Shown piece by piece: positions 49,003 to 61,600 of a DNA stretch of 64,000 bases (its first letter is position 1; each line of letters starts with the position of its first letter). The translations under genes and the position numbers were made by a program. The notes beneath the pieces are model-generated. The model saw only the letters and a program-made list of their open reading frames with translations, did not search any database and was not told the DNA's origin. Source of the stretch: Rhodococcus sp. (in: high G+C Gram-positive bacteria) (GTDB lineage Bacteria > Actinomycetota > Actinomycetes > Mycobacteriales > Mycobacteriaceae); NCBI RefSeq assembly GCF_023264675.1, contig NZ_JAHFVG010000004.1:146471-210470 (forward strand). Direction: 5' to 3'.

Positions 49003-49452
49003 TTACCCCTGAAAGATACTTTCGTTCCGATTCGAGCGGGATCGATCGGCTTTGTGGCCGTACGCTGTTCATTCAGCCGAAGCAATCCGACCGGTATCGC
49101 ACTACTCGGTACGAGTTGTAACAGTCTGTGAAGTACGCTCGATTCCTCATTAGTGATCCGCGACAAATCAGGCGGGCAACTGTTGTACGTTCGGAGATTG
49201 CAAATGGTAGATCGCGCGCACGGTGCAGGCACCGTGCGCGTATCGGTGGTGTGTACGCACGGGAGGGGGCGTCGATGCTGATTGCCGCAATCGAGGTTGT
49301 ATTCGATTCGTTGGATCCGCACAAGCCGTTCGAACTGGACATGTCGAGGAGTAGGCCGAAAGCAGCCGATACAGACGCCCGGTTTCGCGACGTCGCACGT
49401 CCATGGCCAATCCATCACGCGGCGCGCAACGAACCAACGTAAAAGGGCATTC
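49003..49452. other. Non-coding region between lnt and the NRPS unit
   Basis: About 450 nt without a convincing gene. It is less GC-rich at its left end. It contains a perfect 12-bp inverted repeat at 49215-49240 and short open frames (for example 49128-49442) that resemble no known family and have no clear ribosome binding site. No IdeR box or MbtH-like gene was seen. It probably holds the NRPS promoter. Confidence 0.6.
49215..49240. promoter_or_regulatory. 12-bp inverted repeat upstream of the NRPS
   Basis: CGCGCACGGTGC (49215-49226), spacer AG, GCACCGTGCGCG (49229-49240). Could be an operator for the NRPS or a terminator hairpin for lnt; no T-run follows, so an operator is slightly favoured. 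Confidence 0.5.
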
Positions 49453-49623
49453 ATGGCCTCCGAGGCCGTGCCGACGACCCATCTGCAGGCGCAGTCTCCT
49501 GCGACCGCTGCCGCATGCTCGAGAATGGACGTGACATTGATCGACTACGCCTTGCTTACCTTCCGACGAACGGTGTCGCTCCCGTTCGGCGCCCGCACCG
49601 TGTCGATCACGAAAGGCTTGTGA
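49453..49623 (+). CDS. Possible 56-aa upstream peptide coupled to the NRPS
   Basis: ATG 49453 has AAAAGGG 7 nt upstream, a good ribosome binding site, and the frame ends in TGA directly abutting the NRPS ATG (TGAATG). The peptide (MASEAVPTTHLQAQS at its start) matches nothing I recognise and is not MbtH-like. It may be a leader peptide that couples translation to the NRPS, or chance. The NRPS ribosome binding site GAAAGG (49610-49615) lies inside its last codons. Confidence 0.4.
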   Translation: MASEAVPTTHLQAQSPATAAACSRMDVTLIDYALLTFRRTVSLPFGARTVSITKGL

Positions 49624-52600
49624 ATGCGAGCCGCAGTCTCAGGCGAATCGCACGGTTCTCTCCCTCCCGCCGGCGGGTCGACGGATGCTTTTCCGCTGAC
49701 ATCGGCTCAGCGGGGCATGTGGTTTGCACAGCAGCTCGCGCCAGAGGTGCCGGTGTGTATTGCTCAGTACGTGGATCTGCGCGGGGACTTGGATCTGGAG
49801 CTGCTCCGTAAGTCGACTCGGACGGCCGGGCACGAGTTCCAGTCGGCCTTCATCCGGCTGCTGGAGGTGGACGGTGAGCCTCAGCAAGTCGTGGATCATG
49901 GAATCGACGACTCCGTCGACTATCTCGATCTGCGCGGTGAGCCAGATTCAATGGCTGCAGCCAAAGCGTGGATCGACGAAAACTACACCACCCCAGTGGA
50001 TTTGGCGCGCGACCGCCTGGTGAGCGTGTGGGTTATCCACGTCGAAGACGATCGCTACCTGTGGTACAGCAAGATTCACCATGTTGCGCTCGACGGTTAT
50101 GGCGCCATGACCATGGTGAACCGGACCGCAGAGCTGTACACCGCCGAGTTGGAAGGACGCGAGGCCAAGCCGGCCAAGGCCGCGGACCTGAAGACCCTGT
50201 ACGACCTGGATCAGCAGTATCGAGTCTCCAGTCGCTTCGATACCGATCGAGAATACTGGGCCGAACATGTCGGTGGAGCACAGGACGGCGCGAGCCTTGC
50301 CAACAGTTCCGGGGCGACCGTTGCGGCCAGCACCCTCGAGAGCGCATCGCTGTCCGCTGACGTCGTCGACGCGCTGGAGAACTCCGACTCCACCAAGAAC
50401 GCCACTGCCGCTGCCGTCGTCATTGCTGCTTTCGCGTGCTACCTCGCCCGAATGACCGGTCGCGAGGAAGTGCTCGTCAACATTCCCGTTTCAGCGAGAA
50501 CCACTGCAGTTCTCCGCCGTTCGGGTGGCATGCTGGTGAACGTCGCGCCGTTGTCGGTTCGCGTGGTACCAGACGAGACTGTCGGCGATCTGGTGCAGAA
50601 GGTTCAGCTGGAGCTCATGGGTGCGCTTCGCCACCAGAGGTTCAGTATCGAGGACATTCGCCGGGACCTACTCTCCCGTGGTCTCTCGAGCGGCCTCGTC
50701 GGCCCCATGGTCAACGTGATGTTGTTTCATCAGGAGATCCAACTCGGCTCCATCGTCGGTGAGTTCAACATCGTGACCTCGGGTCCTGTCGAGGATCTTC
50801 TCGTCAATATCTATCAGAGCGGTTCACCCGCCAAAACGTTCGTCGATTTCCGGGGCAATCCCAACAGGTACGTCGACGAAGATCTCGCGACTCACCACCG
50901 CAGTTTCATCGAGGTGATCGATTCGTTCGTCGCCGCGAGCCCTCACGACACGGTCGACGATGTGCACCCGGCCAGTGCCGCGGTCGGGCGCCGCCGTCGT
51001 ATCGAGCACCAACAGTTGGCGTTCTGGTCACGCGTGCTCGCCGACACACCCGACCCGGCCCGCCTCTTCGCTCCCGCGGCAGCACGGGGTGCCGCTACTC
51101 CATCGCGCCGGGAACTGTCGATGTCGGTCGACGGCGATGTTCATCGCCGGTTGCTGACGGCGGCCAGCGGTCAGAGTTCGAGTGTGCTCGTCTCAGTTCA
51201 CGCGGCTCTGGCAGCACTTCTGGCCAGGGTGAGCGGCGAGACGGACATTATGATCGGGGCCAGAACTCCGTTCACCGGCCACAACACCGTTGTCCTCCGA
51301 AACTCGATCGAGACGACTGATTCGTTCGCCGAGATCGCGGCGAGATTGCGAGTTACGGACGCCGAGGCTCTGGCGCATTCCGCCGTGTCCTTGGGTGACG
51401 TCGAAGCTGCCGTCGGTGCGGGTACGGTCGGCAAGTCGAACCTTGTCCGGGTGGTCCTGGTCTATGCAGGCACCGAGCAGTCGGACGATCTGGATCAGGC
51501 AGATTTGATCGTCGTTGTCGACGAGAACCATGATGCCCTCGGCGTACCCGCTGGGCTGACGATCAGATTCGTCTACGACGCAACCGATCTCGAAGACGGC
51601 GAAATGAGGGGCCACAGCGAACGGTTGCTTCGCCTTCTCGAAGCGTCCGCGCGTGATTCATCCGCTGTGATCGGCGACATCGAGTTGTTGTCCGAATCCG
51701 AGCGTGCGTTGTTGGTTCCGGTGCGTGGTGGTGTGTCGGTGGGTGGGCGGTTGTTGTCGGAGGTGTTTGCGTCGGCGGTTGCTGTTGCCGGTGTGGATGC
51801 GGTGGCGATCGTTGCCGGTGGTTCGGGTGTGTCGGTGTCGTATGGGGAGTTGGATGCGCGGTCGTCGGCATTGGCGGCGGTGTTGGTCTCGCGTGGTGTT
51901 GGTGTTGGTTCGTTCGTGGCGTTGGGGTTGCGTCGTTCGGTGGAGTCCGTGGTGGCGGTGTGGGCGGTGGCGAAGGCTGGTGGTGCGTTTTTGCCGGTGG
52001 ATCCGTCGTATCCGGTGGATCGGGTTGCTCATATGCTGTCGGATTCGGGTGCTGTGGTGGGGGTGACGGTGTCGGAGTATGTGGGTGTGTTGGGTGAGGC
52101 GGGTCCTGGTGTGGGGTGGGTTGTCCTCGACGGTGCCGCTGATGCTGACTCTGATGTCGATAGTGTTGTGGGGGAGTCTGTTTCGGTAGCGTTGCCGGTT
52201 CCGTCGTTGGATGATGCGGCGTATTTGATCTATACGTCGGGTTCGACGGGCGTGCCGAAGGGCGTCGTGGTCACGCACCGCGGCCTCGCCGACATGGCAG
52301 AACTCGAACGCGTCCGCTTCGGTGTGGAAACAGCTTCCCGCACATTGTCTTTCGCGTCGACGAGTTTCGATGCGTCGGTGTTGGAGTTGTTGTTGGCGTT
52401 CTGTGGTGGGGCGACGATGGTGATTGCGCCGACGGATGTGTTCGGTGGGGTGGAGTTGGCAAGTGTGTTGGCGGAGCAGTCGGTGACGCATGCGTTCGTG
52501 ACGCCTGCGGCGTTGGCGTCGGTGGATCCGGTGGGGTTGGACGGGTTGCGGGTGGTGGTGACCGGTGGTGACGCGTGTGGTCCGGAGTTGGTGGCGCGGT

Positions 52601-55600
52601 GGGCGCCCGGACGGTCGATGTTCAACGCCTACGGTCCGACCGAGGCAACTGTCTTCTCGTCGGTCAGCTCTCCTCTGGTCGTCGGAGAATCCGTCGATAT
52701 CGGAGCGCCGATAACAGGTTCTGCGCAGCTCGTCCTGGATTCGCGGTTGCGTCCGGTTCCGGTGGGTGTGGTGGGTGAGTTGTATCTGGCGGGGCCTGGT
52801 GTGGCTCGTGGGTATCATGATCGGTTGGGGTTGACGTCGGAGCGGTTCGTTGCTGCTCCGTTCGGTTCCGGTGGTGAGCGGATGTATCGCACGGGGGATG
52901 TGGTGCGGTGGAATGCTGTTGGGGCGTTGGAGTACGTGGGGCGTTCGGATTTCCAGGTGAAGGTGCGTGGTTTCCGTATCGAGTTGGGTGAGATCGATGC
53001 GGTGATCGCGGCGCGTCCCGAGGTTGATTTCGTGACGACTCTCGGGGTGGATGGTCCGAGTGGGAACACGGTGTTGGTTGCGTATGTTCTCGGCGTTGGT
53101 GGGCAACCGGTCGATGTCGATGTGCTCCGTGAGCATGTGGCGGGTTCGGTTCCGGGGCATATGGTTCCGTCGGCGTTCGTGGTGTTGGATTCGATTCCGT
53201 TGACTCCGGCGGGCAAGTTGGACCGTCGAGCACTCCCGACGCCCGATCTGGGCGGCAGGGCGGCTTTTCGGGCGCCTCGCTCGGAGTACGAGCTCATCAT
53301 CGCTGGGGTATTTGCCGATCTGCTGGGCGGAGCCGCGATCGGAATCGACGACAGCTTCTTCGATCTCGGTGGAAACTCTTTGGTTGCAACCAGATTGGTG
53401 GCACGGGTCAACGCCGAGCTCGGCGCAGGCCTGCGAGTGCTCGACCTGTTCGAGGCGCGGACGGTCGAGGCTCTGGCCCGTCGTGCCGAAAACACCGCCG
53501 GATCGTCGACGCGGCCCGCACTCGTGGCCGGGGTGCGTCCTGATCGGGTCCCGCTCTCGGCGGCGCAGCAGCGGATGTGGTTCATCAATCAGTTCGACAC
53601 CAGCTCGGCTGCCTACAACATTCCTCTCGCCGTGTCGCTGACCGGCGAGCTCGACGTGCAGGCACTCGGCCGGGCCGTCTCGGACGTGGTGGGACGCCAC
53701 GAAAGCTTGCGCACGACGTTCCCGACGCTGGGCGAGCTGCCGTATCAGTCGGTCGGCGAAATTCCGGACGACTACCAGTTCGACGTCGTCGATGTTCCCG
53801 AGGCTGCGTTGTCGTCTCGGATAGCCGCCGATGCGAGCCGTGGTTTCGACGTGACCGTGGATCTGCCGTTCCGAGCATCGTTGTATCGCGTCGAGGAAAG
53901 CGACGCATCCGAGCATGGCGGCGGCGGTCGGTTCGCGTTGGCGATCGTCGTACATCACATCGCGGCCGACGGTGCATCGATGGCGCCACTGGCGGCGGAC
54001 GTGATGATCGCCTACTCGGCTCGCGTTGCCGGCGATGCCCCCGGTTGGGAACCGTTGGCCGTCCAGTACGCGGATTATGCAGTCTGGCAGCAACAATTGT
54101 TGGGTGACTCCAGCGATCCGGAGTCGCTGGTGTCGCGCCAGTTGGGTTTCTGGAGCGAGGTATTGGCAGACCTTCCCGACCTGCTGCCGCTGCCGATCGA
54201 CCGCCCACGACCGAGCCGTCAATCGGTGCTCGGCGCAACCCGGACTTTCGACATTCCGGCGGACCTCCGTGCCAAGTTGGGGCGCTTGGGTTCTGCACAC
54301 GACGCGACGTTGTTCATGGTCGTGCATTCGGCGCTTGCGATTCTGCTCGCGCGCCTGAGCGGTACCGAGGACATCGCGATCGGAACGCCGATCGCAGGTC
54401 GGGGTGAGGCCGGTCTGGACAATCTCGTCGGTATGTTCGTCGGCACTCTCGTGTTGCGGACAGATGTTTCGGCGCACGTCAGTTTCGCGGACCTCTTGGC
54501 GCGTACTCGCGCTGCCGACCTGGCTGCGTTCGACAACACGGATGTTCCGTTCGAGCAGCTCGTCGATGCAATGGCACCCAACCGATCGACGGACCATTCC
54601 CCGCTGTTCCAGGTACTGCTCGAATTCCAGAACAACGAAACTGCGCAACTCGAACTTCCCGGTCTGACCGTGGGATTCGAGGAGATCGAAACCGGAACAA
54701 CCAAGTTCGATCTTCAGCTACGCGTCGACGAGAAAGCCACCGAAACCGGTTCGTCCGGTGCCGCCTTCACCTACGCTACCGAGCTGTTCGACGCTTCGAC
54801 CATCGACAAATTCGTCGATCGATTCTTGCGCCTGCTTCGATCCATCGCCGAAACTCCCGACGCTCCCATCCGTGATCTCGACATTCTGTCGAGCCGCGAG
54901 CGAAACACCGTTCTGCACGAATGGAATGCCACCGAGCATTCCCTCCCTCCCGTGGTCGGCGACGATCCGACTCTCAACACGTTGTTCGATCTGCAGGTCG
55001 TTCGAAGCCCGTACTCCATCGCATTGGTGTTCGACGACGAGCATGTGACCTATCGTGAGTTCGACGAACGTTCGAATCAGCTTGCCCGGCACCTCGTCTC
55101 GCTCGGAGTGGGACCGGAGTCCCACGTCGGTCTTGCCATCAGGCGGTCGACGGATCTGCTGATCGGCATGTACGCCATCGTGAAGGCCGGCGGTGCCTAC
55201 GTTCCGATCGATCCCGATCACCCGGTGGACCGCTCGGCCTACGTCATCGACAGTGCCCGTCCGGTGTGCATTCTCACCACCAGTCGCGATTGGATCAACG
55301 TCCCGGTAGCGACACCGGTACTCGCCGTCGACCTCATCGACGTGTCGGATCGTGATATCTCGCCGCTCCGCCCCAAGGATCGACTGGGTGATCTGTCCGG
55401 ACGCAATACGGCATATGTCATCTACACCTCGGGGTCGACGGGACGGCCGAAGGGCGTTGCCGTCACCCACGAAGCGATCGTCAACCGATTGCTGTGGATG
55501 CAGAACGAATACAAGCTGGGGCCGTCGGACAACGTGCTGCAGAAGACTCCTGCGACGTTCGATGTGTCGGTGTGGGAGTTCTTCTGGCCTCTCCAGGTCG

Positions 55601-58600
55601 GTGCGAAGTTGGTGATCGCGGCCGCCGACGGACACCGCGACGCGCAATACCTGTCGCGGTTGATCCTGCGGGAACGGATCACCACGCTGCACTTCGTTCC
55701 ATCGATGCTTGCTGTCTTCGTCGAGGGAGCGCACTCGGGCGATTGCGACTCGCTGCGGATGGTGTTCTGCAGCGGTGAGGCACTACCGCCGGCGACGGTC
55801 CAGAATTTCTTCGATTTCTCCGGTGCAGCCCTGCACAACCTTTACGGCCCGACCGAAGCTGCGGTCGATGTCACCTATTATCCCTGCACTCCAACAGATC
55901 TCACGTCGGTGCCGATCGGTGCTCCGGTGTGGAACACGCGTGTGTTCGTGCTGGATTCCTCCTTGCAGCCCGCGCCCATCGGGGCTCCGGGTGAGCTCTA
56001 CCTTGCCGGTATTCAGCTGGCCCGTGGATATGTCGGTCGCGGTGACCTGACATCGGACCGCTTCGTTGCAGATCCGTACGGTGATCCGGGGGATCGTATG
56101 TACCGCACGGGCGACCTGGTGCGCTGGCGTGCGGACGGCAACCTCGAGTACATCGGCCGCACCGATTTTCAGGTGAAGCTTCGCGGTCTGCGCATCGAAC
56201 TCAACGAGGTCGAGGCAGCACTGCTGCGTCACGAGTCGGTCTCGCAGGCGGTCGCACTGGTGCGCAGCAACCAATCGACCGGCGAGATTCTCCTTGCCTA
56301 TGTCGTTGCCGTCCGCGGTATCACCTTCGATGCAACTGCGGTGGTCGACTCGGTCGCGAGTTCGCTTCCCGCGTACATGGTGCCGTCCCTGGTGATGGAA
56401 CTCGAAGAATTCCCACTGAACGCCAGCGGAAAGCTCGACAGAAAGCTACTTCCCGAACCGGTGTTCGTGGTGTCCAGCGACGAGATCGTGACTCCGGAGA
56501 ACCCGATCGAAGAGATCATCGCTGCCGAGTTCGTCGATCTTCTTCGCGCAGATCACGGCGACGGGGCGCACATCGGGGTTACCCAGAACTTCTTCGCGGT
56601 CGGCGGAAACTCGCTGGTTGCCATGCGTTTGATTGCGCGAATCAACAACGCACTCGGATCGAGTCTGACCGTCCGAGATCTGTTCGACGCGCCAACGGTG
56701 CGGGCACTTGCCGCGACGGTGGAGTCTCAGGGATACCGAACCGATCCTCGACCGGCGCTCGTGCCCGTCGATCGTCCGGATTCGATTCCGGTGTCCCTGG
56801 CGCAACAGCGCATGTGGTTCATCAACCAGTACGACACCTCGTCGGCGGCATACAACGTCGCCTTCGCGATGAGGATGACCGGTCGATTGAACCTCGATGC
56901 TCTGCGCAGTGCGGTCGGCGACGTCATCGACCGCCACGAGTCGTTGCGCACGGTGTTTCCGCTGACCGACGACGGGCCCGTGCAATCGATCCTGCAATCC
57001 CATCAGGCACTTCCTGATCTGACGCCGGTTCACGCCGACTCCGAGGCGCGGGTCGTCGAGCTCGTCACCGAGATAGCCGCGGCAGGGTTCGACGTGTCGA
57101 GCACGGTGCCGGTCCGAGCACGATTGATCAGCATCGGCAACAACGAACACGTGTTGGCGTTCGTCGTCCATCACATCTCCTCGGACGGGTTCTCGAGTGC
57201 ACCGCTGGCGCGGGACTTGATCGTCGCCTACAGCGCACGCACCCAAGGCGAAGCGCCTCGTATGGAACCGCTGCCGGTGCAGTACGCGGACTACTCGCTC
57301 TGGCAGCGAGCATTCCTCGGAGCGGAAACCGATCCCACTTCGCTCATGTCGCAACAGCTCACATTCTGGACCGACTCGCTCGCGGGCGCTCCGGAAGTTC
57401 TGGAGCTGCCGATGGATCGCCCACGGCCGACCGAAGCATCGTTCGAGGGCCGAACTGTCGGATTCACCATCGACGCAGACCTTCACTCGTCGATGGCTGC
57501 GCTTGCATCGTCCCGTGACTCCAGTGTGTTCATGATCGTTCATGCGTCGCTCGCGTTGCTGCTGTCGTCGCTGTCGGCATCCACCGACATTTCGGTCGGA
57601 ACTCCGATCTCGGGTCGAGGGGACGCTGCGCTCGACGAACTCGTTGGCATGTTCGTCAACACTTTGGTGCTCCGGACGCAGGTTTCGCCCGCTGCGACCT
57701 TCGACGAACTGCTCGCGGACGTTCGCACCACCGATCTGGCGGCATTCACTCACGCCGACATTCCGTTCGAACGGGTCGTCGATGCACTCGACCCGGTGCG
57801 TTCGACGTCGTACACGCCGTTGTTCCAGGTCATGCTCGAGTTCCAGCACACGGACCGGCCGAGCATCGCTCTGCCAGGACTGTCGGTGGAAAGCATGGAA
57901 CTGGCCCACGACATCGCGAACTTCGATCTACAACTCACGGTCTCGGAATCATTCGACGACTCAGGTGTGCAGCAGGGGATTGCTGCCGAATTCCGTTACG
58001 CAAGCGATCTGTTCGACGAGTCGACGGTCGCCGAGTTCGCAGCACGTTTTCGACTGATTCTCGACGCGGTGACCCGCGATCCGGCTGCTCCAGTCGGTGA
58101 CATCGACCTGTTGTCACCGCAGGAAGCCGGTGCGCTGACTCCTGTTCGCGGTGCGCCGTCGGTGCCGGAGCGGCTGTTGCCCGACATTCTGGCCGATGCG
58201 GTGGAGACTGCGGGTCGCGACGCCGATGCGATCATCTTCGAGGACACGGTTGTCGGCTACGACGAACTCGATGTCCGGTCGTCTCGGTTGGCGCGCGTCC
58301 TGGCAGATCACGGGGTGGGTCCGGGGGACGTCGTCGCGCTGGCTTTGCCGCGGTCCCCGGATACAATCGTCGCGATCTGGGCGACGGCGAAGGCCGGCGC
58401 TGCATTCCTGCCCGTCGATCCCACGTATCCGGAAGACCGCATCCGGCACATGATCACCGATTCCGGGGCGACTCTCGGTCTGACGACGACGACCGATACG
58501 GCGGCGCTCGCCGCACTGTCGGATTCGACGGTGTGGATCGTGCTCGACGACCCACGCTTCCAGGGTTCGACGGCACAGCTCTCGGGATCGCCGATCACCG

Positions 58601-61600
58601 ATTCCGATCGCGTCGAGCCGCTGCGACTCGACGACGCCGCGTACCTGATCTATACCTCGGGATCGACCGGACTGCCCAAGGGCGTCGTGGTGACCCATCG
58701 CGGGCTCTCGAATCTTGCGGCCGAAGAACGCATCCGGTTCGGGGTGACCCCCGATTCTCGGACACTGGCGTTCGCGTCTCCGAGCTTCGATGCGTCGATT
58801 CTCGAGTTCATGTTGGCCTTCGGGTCGGGTGCGACGATGGTGATCGCGCCGCCGGCGATGTACGGCGGACCCGACCTGGCACGGCTGATGGCCGACAACG
58901 ACGTGACCCATGCATTCGTCACGCCTGCGGCGCTGGCCTCGGTCGATCCCGCCGGATTGTCGGCACTGCGTGTGATCGCCACCGGCGGCGACGCGTGCCC
59001 ACCCGAACTGGTGGCGCGCTGGGCACCGGGTCGCCGGATGTTCAATGCCTACGGCCCGACCGAAGCCACGATTTTCTCGTCGATCAGCGATCCACTGCTC
59101 GCCGGTGCAGGCGTCGACATCGGCGCACCCACGATCGGCTTCGCCGAGGTCGTCCTCGACGCGAGGATGAAGCCGGTACCGGTCGGGGTTCCAGGCGAGC
59201 TCTACCTGGCGGGGCCAGGGTTGGCGCGCGGCTATCACGGTCGCGCTGCTTTGACGTCGGAACGATTCGTAGCAGATCCGTTCGGTGAGCCCGGTGCCCG
59301 TATGTACCGCACCGGGGACGTGGTGCGGTGGAACCGCTCCGGTTCCCTCGAGTTCGTGGGGAGAAGCGACTCACAGGTCAAGGTTCGTGGATTCCGTATC
59401 GAGCTCGGCGAGATCGACAGCGTGCTCGCCACACGGGCCGACGTCGAATTCGTGACTACTGCCGGCGTCACCGGGCCCGCGGGAAATACGATTCTGGTTG
59501 CCTACGTGCTCCCATCCGAGGGCTCGACACTCGACATCCAAGCACTCCGTGAGCATGTGGCGTCGTCGCTTCCGGCGCATATGGTCCCTACATCGTTCGT
59601 CGAGCTCGGGTCCATTCCATTGACGCCTGCCGGCAAGCTCGACAAGCGAGCCTTGCCGGAACCTACGTTCGACAATCGCATGGAATTCTCGCGTGAGGCG
59701 TCGAGCCCCACCGAGACGATGCTTGCAGGCCTGTTCGCCGAGGTTCTCCGAATCGACGATGTCGGCGTCGACGATTCGTTCTTCGCTCTGGGCGGCGACA
59801 GCATCATGTCGATTCAACTCGTGTCCCGCGCCAAGGCAGCCGGCTTGGTACTCACCCCTCGGGATGTGTTCGAGCACAAGACCGTTGCAAGCCTGGCCGA
59901 GGTTGTGCTCTCGGCCGACAGTGCGTCGGTGACGGTCCTCGACGAGCTGCCCGGCGGAGGCGTCGGCGACGTTCCGCTGACCCCGATCGTGTCGTGGATG
60001 ATCGATCGAACGAGCTCGTTCGACCGCCATACCCAGACAGCGTTCTTGACGCTGCCCCAGGACATCGAGCAGTCAGCTCTCGAACGCACCGTTCAGGCAG
60101 TTCTCGATCATCACGACATGTTGCGGGCTCGACTGCGCCACGACGACGACTGGGAGATGGATGTTCAGCCTGCAGGCTCGGTTGCTGCCGCTGCTGTGAT
60201 CCATCATGTCTCCGTCGAATCGACCTCCGGTGACGCCTTCTCCACGCTCGCCGCTGCCGAACTGGACCGAGCGGCCGGGCGTCTGGACCCGTCGGCCGGC
60301 GCCATGATCCAGTTCGTGTGGTTCGACCCGGCGTCGAGTTCGGACACCACGAATGAATCCGGTCGACTTCTGGTGGTCGCCCATCACCTGGTCGTCGACG
60401 GTGTCTCGTGGCGGATCCTCGTGCCGGATCTGGCGACGGCATGGTCGCAGATCGACACCGGGCAGGAAGTCACGCTGCTTCCGGTGGGCACGTCGATGCG
60501 TCGGTGGTCGCACGGACTGACGGATTCCGCTTCCGGTCGCCGCGCCGAGCTTCCGATGTGGGAGGAGACCCTGGCCGGATCCGATCCGCTCGTCGGAAGC
60601 AGGGCCCTCGACCGTGACGTCGACGTCTACGCCACCGTGCAGCACGTCGAGGTGGTGGTTCCCGCAGCCGTGACCGAGGATCTTCTGACGAAGATTCCCG
60701 AGGTGTTCCACGGCAGTGTCAACGACGGCCTGATGGCTTCGCTCGCGCTCGCCGTTGCCGTGTGGCGACGAGCGCGCGGCGTCGAAGCGGACAACGCGCT
60801 GATCAGCCTGGAGGCGCACGGCCGCGAGGATCATGTCGTTCCCGGCGCCGACCTTGCTCGCACAGTCGGCTGGTTCACCACGATCTATCCGGTTCGCCTC
60901 GGATTTGCCGACCTCGACCTCGACGATGCGATGGCAGGGGGCTCGGCTGCCGGACAGTTGATCAAGTCGGTCAAGGAGTCGCTGTTGGCCGTGCCGGATC
61001 ACGGCATCGGGTACGGAATGTTGCGGTACCTCGATCCGAATTCGAGCGAGATCCTTGCTCGCTTCGCCGCGCCTCAAATCAGTTTCAACTACCTCGGCCG
61101 GTACAGCACGGGTGTTCCGGAGAACATGGTCGGCGTCGGATGGTTGCCGGTCGAGAACGACGCGATCGGAGACGTTCAGAACCTGGACCTACCGGTCTCG
61201 GCGGTACTCGACATCAATGCGGTCACCACGGCGGGGCCGGACGGAGCGGTGCTGAAGGCGACCTTCGCGTTCCCGTCGAACGTGTTGGCGCGCAGCGACG
61301 TCGAAGATCTCACGCGGCTGTGGGTTGACGCCCTGACCGCGCTGGCCCAGCACGCGCGAACCCCGGCGGCAGGCGGGTTCACGCCCTCGGATCTCGACCT
61401 GATTCAGCTCGATCAGCGCTCGATCGACGACGTCGAGCGCCGATATCCAGATCTGACGGATATCTGGTCGATGTCGCCGTTGCAGTCGGGCATGCTCTTT
61501 CACGCCGAGCTGTCCGATCAGACCGTCGACGCCTACATCGTGCAGTTGGTGATCGAGCTCGGCGGCCGCGTCGATGCGGCGCGGTTGCATCGCGCAGCTC

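Noticed and set aside
49128..49442. 104-aa frame before the NRPS
   Set aside because: No ribosome binding site or recognisable features; spans the inverted repeat, so probably non-coding.
49003..49623. IdeR iron box upstream of the NRPS
   Set aside because: I looked for the 19-bp consensus because of the EntF-like module and found no match better than chance.
51658..54648. 996-aa open frame on the minus strand opposite NRPS A1-C2
   Set aside because: Its predicted protein is Arg/His/Thr-rich low complexity, the usual shadow of a high-GC gene, and the plus strand has clear NRPS motifs in one frame.
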